Origin: Thalassobaculum fulvum
GTDB lineage: Bacteria; Pseudomonadota; Alphaproteobacteria; Thalassobaculales; Thalassobaculaceae
Direction: 5' to 3'
Assembly: GCF_014652915.1 (NCBI RefSeq)
Contig: NZ_BMZS01000013.1
Span: 122,839-186,838, forward strand
DNA length: 64,000 nt
Within the stretch, counting starts at the first letter, position 1. The number at the start of each line of letters is the position of its first letter. This document shows positions 8,009-16,373 of the stretch, piece by piece. A program made the position numbers and the translations under genes. The notes under the pieces were generated by a model. It saw only the letters and a list, made by a program, of their open reading frames with translations, ran no database searches and was not told where the DNA came from.

Positions 8009-10134
8009 GGGCGACGGGGCTGTTCACGATCGTCCTGGCGGCGGTGTCGGCGCTGGCCGGGGTCGCGATTGCGGTGGCGGCGTTCGCGCCGATCCCGTTC
8101 GCCGACTCCATCGACTTCTTCAGCCAGTTCTTCAACGCCGGCGGCTGGTCCGGCTACGGTCCCGAGCATTTCTACGCCCGCCACAACGAGCACCGTCTGG
8201 TGGTGCCGCGGCTCTGGTTCCTGGCCGACATCGCGCTGTTCGACGGCACCCAGGCGTTCCTGATCGCCGTCACGGTCGTGTCGTCGGCCGTCCACGCGGC
8301 AGTCCTGGCGATGGTGTTCCGCAGCCTCGGCCATCGTGGCTGGGTGCTCTGGGGGTTCGCGGCGGCGGCGTTCGGCGCGGTGCTGTCGCCGGCGCAGTGG
8401 GAGAACCTGGTCTGGGGCTTCCAGGTCCAGTTCATCCAGGTCTGGCTGTTCGCCACGCTGGCGTTCGTGGCGGTCTCCCGGGCCGAAGGGCGACGGTCCT
8501 GGGGGCTGGTTCTGGTGGCAGTGCTCGCCGGACTGGCGTCGACCTACTCGATGGCCAACGGCCTGCTGGTGTGGCCGATCCTGGTGGTCCTGGCGCTGTG
8601 GTGCGGGGTGCGCGGCGGGCCGCTGTGGCTGCTGCTGGCGGTGGCCGCGACGGTGGTCGGGATCGAGGCGGCCGGGTACCACGCCCATCCAGGCCACGGC
8701 GATCCGCTGAAGACGATGGCCGAGCCGTGGAAGGTCCTGCGCTACGCGTTCCGCTACCTGACCAACGCCATCGGTGCGATCGGCACCCGCGGCCAGGAGA
8801 TCGTGGGAGCGTTGCTGCTCCTGACGACCCTGGGGATGGCGGTCGACGCGGTGATCCGGCCGGGCCGCTACCGGCCGGGCCACGCCGTCCTGCTCGGCGT
8901 CGCCGGTTTCGTGATCGGGGCAGCGCTGCTGACGGCGCTCGGCCGCGTCACTTTCGGCCTCGGCCAGGCCAACGCCACCCGCTACGCCACGCCGTCGTTC
9001 ATCTTCCTGCTCGCGTGTTCGGCCCTGCTGCTGGACCGGCTGGTGCGGCTGGAGCGGCCGCGCCTGCAGGCCGCGGTGGCCGCCGTGGGGGCCGCGCTGT
9101 TGCTGGTGCCCGGGCTGGTCGACGGTGCCAGGCACGTGCCGGCGGCGCTCGGCGAGCGCGACGCCCGGGTCAACGCCGTGGTCACCTATCTGGCCGGCGG
9201 CTACCGCCCGGCCGAGCTGCATGCGCTGTTCCCGTTCGTGCCGCGCCGGCCTTACCGCGTGCTCGAACTGCTGGAAGCCAACGGCTGGGGGCCGTTCGCC
9301 GACCGCGCCGCGTTCATGCCGCCGGCAGCGCTCCTGGCCGACCCGCCGAAGCCGACGGCCGAATGCCGCGGGCACGTCGACGGGGCGGCCGACGACCCGG
9401 TGGTCGGGATCGCGGTCAACGGCTGGGCCGCCGCGGCGGATTCGACAGAGCATCCCGAGTGGGTCTTGGTGACCGATGCCGGCGGCGCGGTGGTCGGCTG
9501 GGGGGCGAGCCGCGACCGCCGGGACGATGTCGGGGCCGCGATCGGCAGCGGCTGGCGGGGGCGCGGATTCCGGGCGACCGGGCCGAACGCCGCAGCGCCG
9601 CCGCTGGGCGTGGTCGGGGTGTTCGCCGACGGCCGGTCGTGCCTGCTGGCCGCCGGGGTGACGCCGCGGATACCGCGCTTCCTGGCCGGCTTGCCGGCCG
9701 GGGCCCGGCCGGCCGCAGGCGACTGGAGCGTGCTGCAGGGTGCCGCCGGCGACCGGTTCGGACCGGAGGAGCCGCCGGCGCCCGTGCGGCCCGCGATCGG
9801 TACCGTGGGAGCGGCGAACTCGCACTTCGTCGCGGTCATCGACCTGCCGCCGGCCGGCGACGGATCGGCGCTCGCGGTGCCGGTGCGCTCCGGACGGTTT
9901 CCGTTCACGGCGCTGCTGCTGGTCCGCGACGCGGTGACCGGCGAAGAGATCGAGCGTCATCCCTTCGAGCGGCCGAGCGACCGCGCCTGGACCTGGCGGG
10001 TATTCGATGGTCCGTCGGACCCGCGGTTCCGTGGCCATGGCCTGCGGGTCGAGGTGTCGGTCGCCGGGCCGCAGCCCTGGCAGGGCGTGGCGGTCGGCCG
10101 ACCGTACTGGATTCCGCCGCGGGTCGGGGGCTAG
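8005..10134 (+). CDS. Large polytopic membrane protein, putative GT-C glycosyltransferase (copy 1)
   Basis: A 709-residue protein starting at GTG. About residues 1-390 hold many membrane helices. The first periplasmic loop has acidic residues and a conserved block: PIPFADSIDFF near 30-39 (Asp34) and YARHNEHR at 57-64. An acidic residue in the first outer loop is the hallmark of GT-C transferases using polyprenyl-phosphate sugars. Residues about 410-709 are soluble and beta-rich, probably periplasmic, with GWAAAADSTEHPEWVLV and repeated Trp/Gly motifs. It is paralogous to the next gene. The context suggests transfer of arabinofuranose or a related sugar to a surface target. No named family was identified with certainty. 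Confidence 0.65.
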   Translation: MRATGLFTIVLAAVSALAGVAIAVAAFAPIPFADSIDFFSQFFNAGGWSGYGPEHFYARHNEHRLVVPRLWFLADIALFDGTQAFLIAVTVVSSAVHAAVLAMVFRSLGHRGWVLWGFAAAAFGAVLSPAQWENLVWGFQVQFIQVWLFATLAFVAVSRAEGRRSWGLVLVAVLAGLASTYSMANGLLVWPILVVLALWCGVRGGPLWLLLAVAATVVGIEAAGYHAHPGHGDPLKTMAEPWKVLRYAFRYLTNAIGAIGTRGQEIVGALLLLTTLGMAVDAVIRPGRYRPGHAVLLGVAGFVIGAALLTALGRVTFGLGQANATRYATPSFIFLLACSALLLDRLVRLERPRLQAAVAAVGAALLLVPGLVDGARHVPAALGERDARVNAVVTYLAGGYRPAELHALFPFVPRRPYRVLELLEANGWGPFADRAAFMPPAALLADPPKPTAECRGHVDGAADDPVVGIAVNGWAAAADSTEHPEWVLVTDAGGAVVGWGASRDRRDDVGAAIGSGWRGRGFRATGPNAAAPPLGVVGVFADGRSCLLAAGVTPRIPRFLAGLPAGARPAAGDWSVLQGAAGDRFGPEEPPAPVRPAIGTVGAANSHFVAVIDLPPAGDGSALAVPVRSGRFPFTALLLVRDAVTGEEIERHPFERPSDRAWTWRVFDGPSDPRFRGHGLRVEVSVAGPQPWQGVAVGRPYWIPPRVGG

Positions 10135-10136
10135 GC

Positions 10137-12254
10137 GTGCGGCCGGTCGCCGCCGTCGTCCTGGTTCTGGGGCTGGCTTCGGCCGCCGCCGGGCTGGCGA
10201 TCGCCGTGGTCGGCTTCGCGCCGATTCCGTTCGGCGATTCCCTCAGCTTCTTCCGGAAGTTCTTCGATGCCGGTGGCTGGGACGGCTATGGCCTCGCCGA
10301 GCTGTACAGGCGCCACAACGAGCACCGGATCGTTGTCCCCAGCCTGTTCTTCCTGCTCGACATCGGGCTGTTCCGCGCCGGCCAGGCATTCCTGATCGCG
10401 GTCATCGTGGTGTCGTCGCTGGCGCACGCGGCGGTCCTGGCGTGGCTGTTCCGCCGGCTCGGCCACCGCGGCCCGCTGCTCGCCGCGTTCGCTGCGATCG
10501 CGGCCGGGACCGCGCTGTCGCCGCTGGCCTGGGAGAACCTGGTCTGGAGCTTCCAGGTCCAGTTCATCCAGGTCTGGCTGTTCGCGACGCTGGCCTTTGC
10601 GGCGCTCGCGGTCGGCGACGGCGGGCAGTGGCGGCGGGTCGGCGGCGCCGTCGTCTTCGGGCTGGCTTCGACCTACACAATGGCGAACGGGCTCGCGGTC
10701 TGGCCGCTTCTGGTCGGTCTCGCGTGGTGGCGCGGGGTAAGGGGCGCGCCGTTCTGGCTTCTGGCGGCCGTCGCGGCGGCCGTGGTGGCCGTCGAGGTGA
10801 CCGGATTTCGCCCGCACGGCACCCACAGCGACCCGGCCGAGACGCTGCTGCAGCCGCTGGCGGTCGGGCACTACGCGCTGCGCTATCTGACCACCGCGGT
10901 GGCGGCGCTCGGCCCGACGGCCCGCGATGTGCTGGGCGGCGTCCTGGTCCTGGCGGTCGGCGGCCTGGCCGTCGACGCCGTGGCCCGGCCCGCCCGGTAT
11001 CGCGCCGAGCACGGCGTGCTGCTGGCGCTGGCCGGCTTCGTGATCGCGGCGGCGCTGCTGACCGCGCTCGGCCGGGTCGGTTTCGGCCTCGCCCAGGCGG
11101 ACGCCTCGCGCTACGCGACGCCGTCGCTGCTGTTCCTGGTCGTGGTGCTCGCGCTCGCGCTGGACCGGGTCGCGGGCCGGCCGTCGTGGGCGATGGCCGG
11201 CGCCGGCGGAGCGGCCGCGGTGCTGCTGGTGCCGGGACTGATTCTGGCCTGGAAGGACCTGCCCGCGATCGCCGGCTCCCGGGATTCCCGGGTCAATGCC
11301 ATTGTCGAGTACCTCGCGGGCGGCTACCGGCCGGCCGCGGCTCTGTCGCTGTTTCCCCGTTCCTCGGTCGTGCCGGCCCGGGTGCTGGAACGGCTGGACG
11401 CGGCTGGCCTGGGACCGTTCGCCGAGCGTGCCCGGTTCATGCCGCCGGCGGACGCGCTGCGCGACCCGGGACGGCCGTTGGCGGCGATGTGCCGAGGTGC
11501 TGTCGACGGCGCCGTCTCCGACCCGGTGAACGGCGTCCAGGTCTGGGGCTGGGCGGCGGACACGGCGTCGGACGCCCAGCCGCGCTGGATCGTGGCGACC
11601 GGCGCCGACGACACAGTGGTGGCCTGGGGTGCCAGCCTGGTCTGGCGGCCCGACGTGGCGGCGGCCCTCGGCACGCGCTGGGGCGGACGGGGTTTCATGG
11701 CGACCGGCGACCAGGCGGTCGACGGGCCGCTGACGGTGTACGGGGTGTTCGATGACGGTCGGCGCTGCGCGATCGCGACCGGGATCGCTGCGGTCCCGCC
11801 GCGGTTCCTGAGCGGGCTGCCGGCGTCGGCCCACCCGGCCTCCGGCGCCTGGACGGTGACCGACGGGGGCGGTCCGGCCGGCGCCGGGCCCGGCGATCCG
11901 CCGCCTGCCGCCACGCCGGCCGTGGGCAGTCTCGGCCTGCCGTCGTCCCGTTTCGAGGCCACGCTCGACCTGATCCCGTCGGCCGGGCCGGCGGAGCTGC
12001 TGGTGCCGGTGCGCACCGGGCCGTATCCGGTGGGCGTGACGATCACGGTGATCGATCCGGCGACCGGCGGGACACTGGATGGCCACGGCTTCGGTCGACC
12101 GAGCGCCGACGGCTGGACCTGGCTGGTGCTGCGCGGCACCCGGAGCGCGCCGGGGCACCTCTTGCGCCTGCGGGCGACGGCGACCGGCGAGGGGCCCTGG
12201 CAGGGAGTTGCGGTCGGCCGTCCCTACTGGCTTCCGGCAGCGCCGCAGGGATAG
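10137..12254 (+). CDS. Large polytopic membrane protein, putative GT-C glycosyltransferase (copy 2)
   Basis: A 705-residue paralogue of the preceding protein, starting at GTG two bases after its stop. The two align from end to end. Both have APIPF-x-DS near residue 30, AGGW-x-GYG near 46, RHNEHR-x-VVP near 59-67 and QAFLIAV-x-VVSS further on. Both also have the shared C-terminal pattern ending in PWQGVAVGRPYW. Differences are spread along the length, so this is an old tandem duplication with retained function. The same membrane-then-soluble layout suggests the two act on different acceptors or add successive sugars, which is inference. It ends the tightly spaced run that starts at 5360. Confidence 0.65.
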   Translation: MRPVAAVVLVLGLASAAAGLAIAVVGFAPIPFGDSLSFFRKFFDAGGWDGYGLAELYRRHNEHRIVVPSLFFLLDIGLFRAGQAFLIAVIVVSSLAHAAVLAWLFRRLGHRGPLLAAFAAIAAGTALSPLAWENLVWSFQVQFIQVWLFATLAFAALAVGDGGQWRRVGGAVVFGLASTYTMANGLAVWPLLVGLAWWRGVRGAPFWLLAAVAAAVVAVEVTGFRPHGTHSDPAETLLQPLAVGHYALRYLTTAVAALGPTARDVLGGVLVLAVGGLAVDAVARPARYRAEHGVLLALAGFVIAAALLTALGRVGFGLAQADASRYATPSLLFLVVVLALALDRVAGRPSWAMAGAGGAAAVLLVPGLILAWKDLPAIAGSRDSRVNAIVEYLAGGYRPAAALSLFPRSSVVPARVLERLDAAGLGPFAERARFMPPADALRDPGRPLAAMCRGAVDGAVSDPVNGVQVWGWAADTASDAQPRWIVATGADDTVVAWGASLVWRPDVAAALGTRWGGRGFMATGDQAVDGPLTVYGVFDDGRRCAIATGIAAVPPRFLSGLPASAHPASGAWTVTDGGGPAGAGPGDPPPAATPAVGSLGLPSSRFEATLDLIPSAGPAELLVPVRTGPYPVGVTITVIDPATGGTLDGHGFGRPSADGWTWLVLRGTRSAPGHLLRLRATATGEGPWQGVAVGRPYWLPAAPQG

Positions 12255-12263
12255 GATCCGGCC

Positions 12264-13169
12264 ATGCCCGACGCACCGAAATACACGCCCTACGACAAGG
12301 GCCGGTTCCAGCTGACCCTCGGCATCAAGGCGATCGACCCGGCCGACTGGATCGAGGTCGACGGCCACTACACCGAGCAGATCGCCGAGAAGCGGCGGCT
12401 GCTGGCCGAGCGGCCGGCCGAGGTGTTCGGGGCCCTGCCCGAAAGCCTCGACGCCCAGGGCGAGTGCCTGGAGACCCTGCTGGCGCATCTGCAGCGCGAC
12501 CGGCCGGGCCAGGTCCGGATCGACGACGAGGCCGTGACCGTCGTTCCGACCGGCGATCGCTACGATCGGGCCGAGTTCACGGACTGCCCGCTCGACCTCG
12601 CCGGCCGGCTGGTCCAGGAGGATCTCTGCCTGATGGCGCCGGACGGCGACACCTGGCGGCTGATCGCGGCGTCACTGTGCTTTCCGTCGCGCTGGCGCCT
12701 GGCCGACAAGCTCGGCCGGCCGATGGCGGCGATCCACCAGCCGGTGCCCGGCTTCAACGAGCGGCTGGCCCGGCCGGTCGACCGGTTCTTCGACCGGGTC
12801 GAGCCGGGCCAGGCGTTCATGCGCCTGAACTGGTCGGTGATCGACGACCCGACCCTGTTCCAGCCGACCGGCCACGGCCGCACCGGCGTCGACGACGCGA
12901 TCACCGCCGACAATGTCGGGGACTCGGCCTGGATCCGGATCGAGCGGCAGACCTTCGTCCGGCTGCCGCGGACGGGCGTGCTGGTGTTCGGCATCAAGAC
13001 GGTGATCGATCCGCTGTCGGTCCTGGCCGGCCGGTCGGAACTGGCGGCGGCGCTGCGCGGCACGCTGGCCGGCATGCCCGACGACATGCGGCGCTACAAG
13101 AGCGTGGCGCCGTTCGCCGACGCCCTGGCAACGTGGCTCGGGAGAGTCGCCGAGGGCGCTCGGGGTTAG
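12264..13169 (+). CDS. DUF3445 protein, heme-dependent oxidative N-demethylase-like
   Basis: A 301-residue cytoplasmic protein matching DUF3445 in its characteristic phrases: RFQLTLGIKAIDPADWIEVD at the N-terminus, CFPSRWRLADKLGRP in the middle, IHQPVPGFNERL and FMRLNWSVIDDPTLF. Characterised members are the alpha subunit of a heme-dependent oxidative N-demethylase that attacks small methylated amines, and a heme site is expected. No partner subunits are visible here, so it acts alone or with subunits elsewhere. It starts nine bases after the glycosyltransferase-like gene. Its stop overlaps the stop of the convergent pentapeptide gene. Confidence 0.8.
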   Translation: MPDAPKYTPYDKGRFQLTLGIKAIDPADWIEVDGHYTEQIAEKRRLLAERPAEVFGALPESLDAQGECLETLLAHLQRDRPGQVRIDDEAVTVVPTGDRYDRAEFTDCPLDLAGRLVQEDLCLMAPDGDTWRLIAASLCFPSRWRLADKLGRPMAAIHQPVPGFNERLARPVDRFFDRVEPGQAFMRLNWSVIDDPTLFQPTGHGRTGVDDAITADNVGDSAWIRIERQTFVRLPRTGVLVFGIKTVIDPLSVLAGRSELAAALRGTLAGMPDDMRRYKSVAPFADALATWLGRVAEGARG

Positions 13170-14230
13170 CCGTCGATCCGGGTTTCCAGCGTGGTCTTGC
13201 GGCCGCCCGACTTGACGATCAGGCCGCCGATCTGGGCGCTGTCCAGGTCCACGCCGTCGAGTGCCGCGCCCTTCAGGATGGCGCCGCGCAGGTCGGCGTC
13301 GGAGACCGTGGCGCCGGCGAGGTTGGCGCCCTGCAGGTCGGCGCCGGCCAGGTAGGCGCCGGTCAGGTCGCTCCCGCTCAGATCGGCGCGGTTCAGGTCG
13401 GCGCAGGTCAGCTCGGCGTAGGCCAGGTTGCGGTTCGACAGGTCGGCTTCCCGGAACGAGGCGCGGTGGCCCTGGCGGCCTTCGCTCATGACCCATTCGA
13501 TATGGCTGAGAAGCTTCTGCTGGGTCTTCTTGTCGAAGTCCTTCAGGCCGAGGAAGACCTGGGCGCCGTCCAGCTTGGTCTCCGATAGATCGCAGTCGGC
13601 GATGCGGGCGCCGCGCAGGACGCAGTTGCTGAGATCGGCCCCCTTCAGATCGGCGCCGGCCAGGTTGGCGCCGGCCAGGTTGGCGTCCCGGAGGTTGGTT
13701 CCGCGCAGGATCGCGCCCTGGAGGTCGCATTCGAACAGGTTCGAGCGGCGCATGTCCGCACCCGCGAGATTGGCGTTCGCCATGTTGGCGCGCTCGAGGT
13801 CGACCTCTCGCAGGTCGGCGCCCTGCGTGCCGCCGCCGAGGGTGACCGTCGCCGGGCCGATATCGGCGTCGGTCAGGTCGGCATGCTTCAGATTGGTTCC
13901 GCGCAGCCGCACGCCGCGCAGCCGGGCCTTGCGCAGGTTGGAGCCTTCGAGGCTGGAGCCGACCACCGCCGAAAGCTCGAAGTCGGCCTCGGCCAGGTTG
14001 GTCCGCCAGAACGAGCAGTCCTGGAAGGTCACGTTGATGAAGCACGCGCCGCGGAGGTCGACCGCGGTGGTCTGGACGTTCTCGATGGTGGCGTTGGCGA
14101 GCAGCAGGCGGGTGCCGGTCTTCGGGTTCGCGAGGAAGCGCTCATGCTTTTTGGCGAGCTCCTCGAACATCGATCGATCGACGAGCTGGTTTGCGGTCTT
14201 GCCGGTCATCGTGCCCCCAACCATCGTCAT
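13166..14230 (-). CDS. Pentapeptide-repeat protein with an interrupted repeat array
   Basis: A 354-residue protein made largely of A(D/N)LXX pentapeptide repeats, which fold as a right-handed quadrilateral beta-helix. A non-repeat N-terminal segment of about 60 residues precedes the first block (about 65-225). A non-repeat, Lys/Gln-rich segment, LKDFDKKTQQKLLSHIEWVM, then interrupts the array, and a second block (about 265-335) follows. There is no signal peptide, so it is probably cytoplasmic. Pentapeptide proteins serve many roles, including DNA mimicry, and the role here is unknown. ATG 14230 is used, but ATG 14209, with GGGGG just upstream, is a strong alternative. Its stop overlaps that of the DUF3445 gene. 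Confidence 0.88.
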   Translation of the reverse strand: MTMVGGTMTGKTANQLVDRSMFEELAKKHERFLANPKTGTRLLLANATIENVQTTAVDLRGACFINVTFQDCSFWRTNLAEADFELSAVVGSSLEGSNLRKARLRGVRLRGTNLKHADLTDADIGPATVTLGGGTQGADLREVDLERANMANANLAGADMRRSNLFECDLQGAILRGTNLRDANLAGANLAGADLKGADLSNCVLRGARIADCDLSETKLDGAQVFLGLKDFDKKTQQKLLSHIEWVMSEGRQGHRASFREADLSNRNLAYAELTCADLNRADLSGSDLTGAYLAGADLQGANLAGATVSDADLRGAILKGAALDGVDLDSAQIGGLIVKSGGRKTTLETRIDG

Positions 14231-14448
14231 GCCGCCGGGCGACCCCGTCCGGGACGAACCTGGAACTGGGTCGCGGTAGTTCGTGGAATGACCCGGGATT
14301 CATAGCCTGGAACGATGGGGGAAATGCTAACAATCTTGCTTAATTGCAGTGCTGTCGTGCTTTTGGGTGTTTATTCCAGAAATCAACGTCTTAGCCATGT
14401 GAGATGGTTAACGGCGTCGAAGGGCCGGGCCCCGGCATCCCTTACGGT

Positions 14449-15984
14449 CTAGACGGCGCCGGAGCCGCCGAGCATCCGTCGCAGCTCGGTCTTCAGGATC
14501 TTGCCGTAGTTGTTCTTCGGCAGATCGGGGACCAGCCGGTACTCCTTGGGCCGCTTGAACCTGGCGATGTTTTCGAGGCACAGCCGGTCCAGGTCCGCGA
14601 GCGCGACATCGGCGCCCGGCCGGGGGCGGACGAAGGCGATCACCTCCTCGCCCCAGTCGGGATGCCGGCGCCCGACGACGGCGCATTCCAGCACTTCGGG
14701 ATGACGAAGCAGCACCTCCTCGACCTCGCGCGGGTAGATGTTGGTACCGCCCGAGATGATCACGTCCTTCGAACGGTCCTTGAGCGACAGGAAGCCATCC
14801 TCGTCGAATGCCCCGACGTCGCCGGTCCACAGCCAGCCGTCGCGGATCGACGCGGCGGTGGCGTCCGGGTTGTTCCAGTAGCCGGCCATGACGATGTCGC
14901 CCCGGCAGATCACCTCGCCGGTCTCGCCGGTCGGGACGTCGTCACCGTTCGCGTCGACGACCCGAACCTCGACGTCGGTGCGCGGGAACCCGGTGGAGCC
15001 GATGCGCTGCTCCCATTTCGGGTGGTCGCGCTCCAGGAAGACGTGCTTCGGCAGCCCGGTGATGGTCATCGGTGCCTCGCCCTGACCGTAGATCTGCACC
15101 AGCTTCGGGCCGAGGATGTCGAGCGCCCGCTTGACGTCCGCCAGGTACATCGGCGCGCCGCCGTAGACGATGGTCTTCAGGTTGCGGAGGTCGGCCCGCT
15201 CGATGTTCGGCGCGTTGATCAGCCGCGTGACCATGGTCGGCGCGAAGAAGAACGAGCACCCCGGCCAGCGTTCGATCAGCCGCACCGTCTCGGCGACGTC
15301 GAAGCCGCCGGATTCCGGGATCACCGTGTTGGCCGCCTTGGCGACGTGCGGCAGCCCGTAGAGGCCCGAGCCGTGGCTCATCGGCGCCGAGTGGATCATG
15401 CAGTCGGTCGGCAGGACGGTGTCGACGTCGCCGAAATAGTTCATCACCGCGACCATCAGGTTGCGGTGCGTCAGCATCGCTCCCTTCGGGCGTCCGGTGG
15501 TGCCGGAGGTGTAGAACAGCCACGCCAGGGCTTTCGGGGGCACATCGGCGACCGGAACCAGACCGTTCGCCAGCAGTTCCTCGTAGGCCGTCGTGCCGGT
15601 CGTCACGATCCGTTCGAGGCCGGGCATGTCCCCGCGCACCGTCTCCAGCGCTTCGGCGAGGTCCGGGCTGGCCACGCACACCCGCGACCCGGAATGGTCC
15701 AGGATGTACGCGTGTTCCTTCGGGTGCAGCTTGGCGTTGACCGGCACCGCCGCCAGTCCGGCATGCCAGGCGCCGTACATGGTCTCGAAGTACTCGGGGC
15801 CGTTCTTCATCACCAGGGCGACCCGGTCGCCGGGTACCAGGCCCATGGCAAGCAGGCCGCCGGCGATGCGGGCCACCCGCGCGGCGAAGGTGCGGTAGTC
15901 GTACAGGACGCGCTCGCCGACCGACATCGCCGGCCGTTCGCCGAAGCTCCGCGCCACCTGCGCGAGCACCATCGCCTGATTCAT
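14449..15984 (-). CDS. AMP-dependent acyl-CoA synthetase/ligase
   Basis: A 511-residue member of the ANL superfamily, which activates a carboxylic acid with ATP and transfers it to CoA. The P-loop-like motif is YTSGTTGRPKGAMLTH, the A5 motif is YGQGEAPMT, the A7 motif is WLWTGDVGAFDEDGFL and A8 is KDVIISGGTNIYPREVEEVL; the final Lys is in PKNNYGKILK. The pocket (APMSHGSGLYGLPH region) resembles long- or medium-chain and aromatic-acid ligases, but the substrate cannot be stated. ATG 15984 was chosen because GGGGAGGA lies just upstream and the text before it is not protein-like. It stands alone, with an AT-richer 218-base gap downstream. Confidence 0.9.
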   Translation of the reverse strand: MNQAMVLAQVARSFGERPAMSVGERVLYDYRTFAARVARIAGGLLAMGLVPGDRVALVMKNGPEYFETMYGAWHAGLAAVPVNAKLHPKEHAYILDHSGSRVCVASPDLAEALETVRGDMPGLERIVTTGTTAYEELLANGLVPVADVPPKALAWLFYTSGTTGRPKGAMLTHRNLMVAVMNYFGDVDTVLPTDCMIHSAPMSHGSGLYGLPHVAKAANTVIPESGGFDVAETVRLIERWPGCSFFFAPTMVTRLINAPNIERADLRNLKTIVYGGAPMYLADVKRALDILGPKLVQIYGQGEAPMTITGLPKHVFLERDHPKWEQRIGSTGFPRTDVEVRVVDANGDDVPTGETGEVICRGDIVMAGYWNNPDATAASIRDGWLWTGDVGAFDEDGFLSLKDRSKDVIISGGTNIYPREVEEVLLRHPEVLECAVVGRRHPDWGEEVIAFVRPRPGADVALADLDRLCLENIARFKRPKEYRLVPDLPKNNYGKILKTELRRMLGGSGAV

Positions 15985-16161
15985 GAGTCCTCCCCGTGTC
16001 CCGGCTACCGTGCGAACGGTTGGCTGCCCGGCGAACCGTAGCAGCCGCCCCGGTGCTTCGGTAGCAGGTCGGACAGGCAAGGCTTTCCTTCGGGCGAAGG
16101 CTCGGACTATCGTTGCCCGACTCAATCGCCGGCAGGAACCGGCCGACAACGGAGGATTCGC

Positions 16162-16359
16162 ATGAACGTCTTGGAGTTCGTGGAAGGCGGTGGCCTGCTG
16201 ATCGTCTGCGCCTTGCTGATCGCGTTCGCGATCGCGCGCAGCAAAGGGGCCGGTGGGGAGTGGCCGCGCGGGATTCTTCCGACCAACTTCCTGGTCCTGA
16301 TGATCATCGGGACCGGCTTCTTCGGAATCGCCACCTTCATCCATTCCTTCTCGTCCTGA
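16162..16359 (+). CDS. Small two-span membrane protein, unknown
   Basis: A 65-residue protein with two predicted membrane helices, GGGLLIVCALLIAFAIA and FLVLMIIGTGFFGIATFI, separated by a short polar loop (RSKGAGGEWPRG). A GGAGG-like ribosome site (ACGGAGGATTCGC) lies before the ATG. It is divergent from the acyl-CoA synthetase and 14 bases before the enolase-superfamily gene, so it may be cotranscribed with the latter. No family is recognised; the composition and good translation signals support a real gene. Confidence 0.6.
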   Translation: MNVLEFVEGGGLLIVCALLIAFAIARSKGAGGEWPRGILPTNFLVLMIIGTGFFGIATFIHSFSS

Positions 16360-16373
16360 AGCGCCGGCGGGCG

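Noticed and set aside
8397..10136. An extension that would fuse copy 2 of the membrane protein to a 580-residue upstream part
   Set aside because: The upstream text is a frame-shifted reading of copy 1 and is Arg/Gly-rich; GTG 10137 aligns with the start of copy 1.
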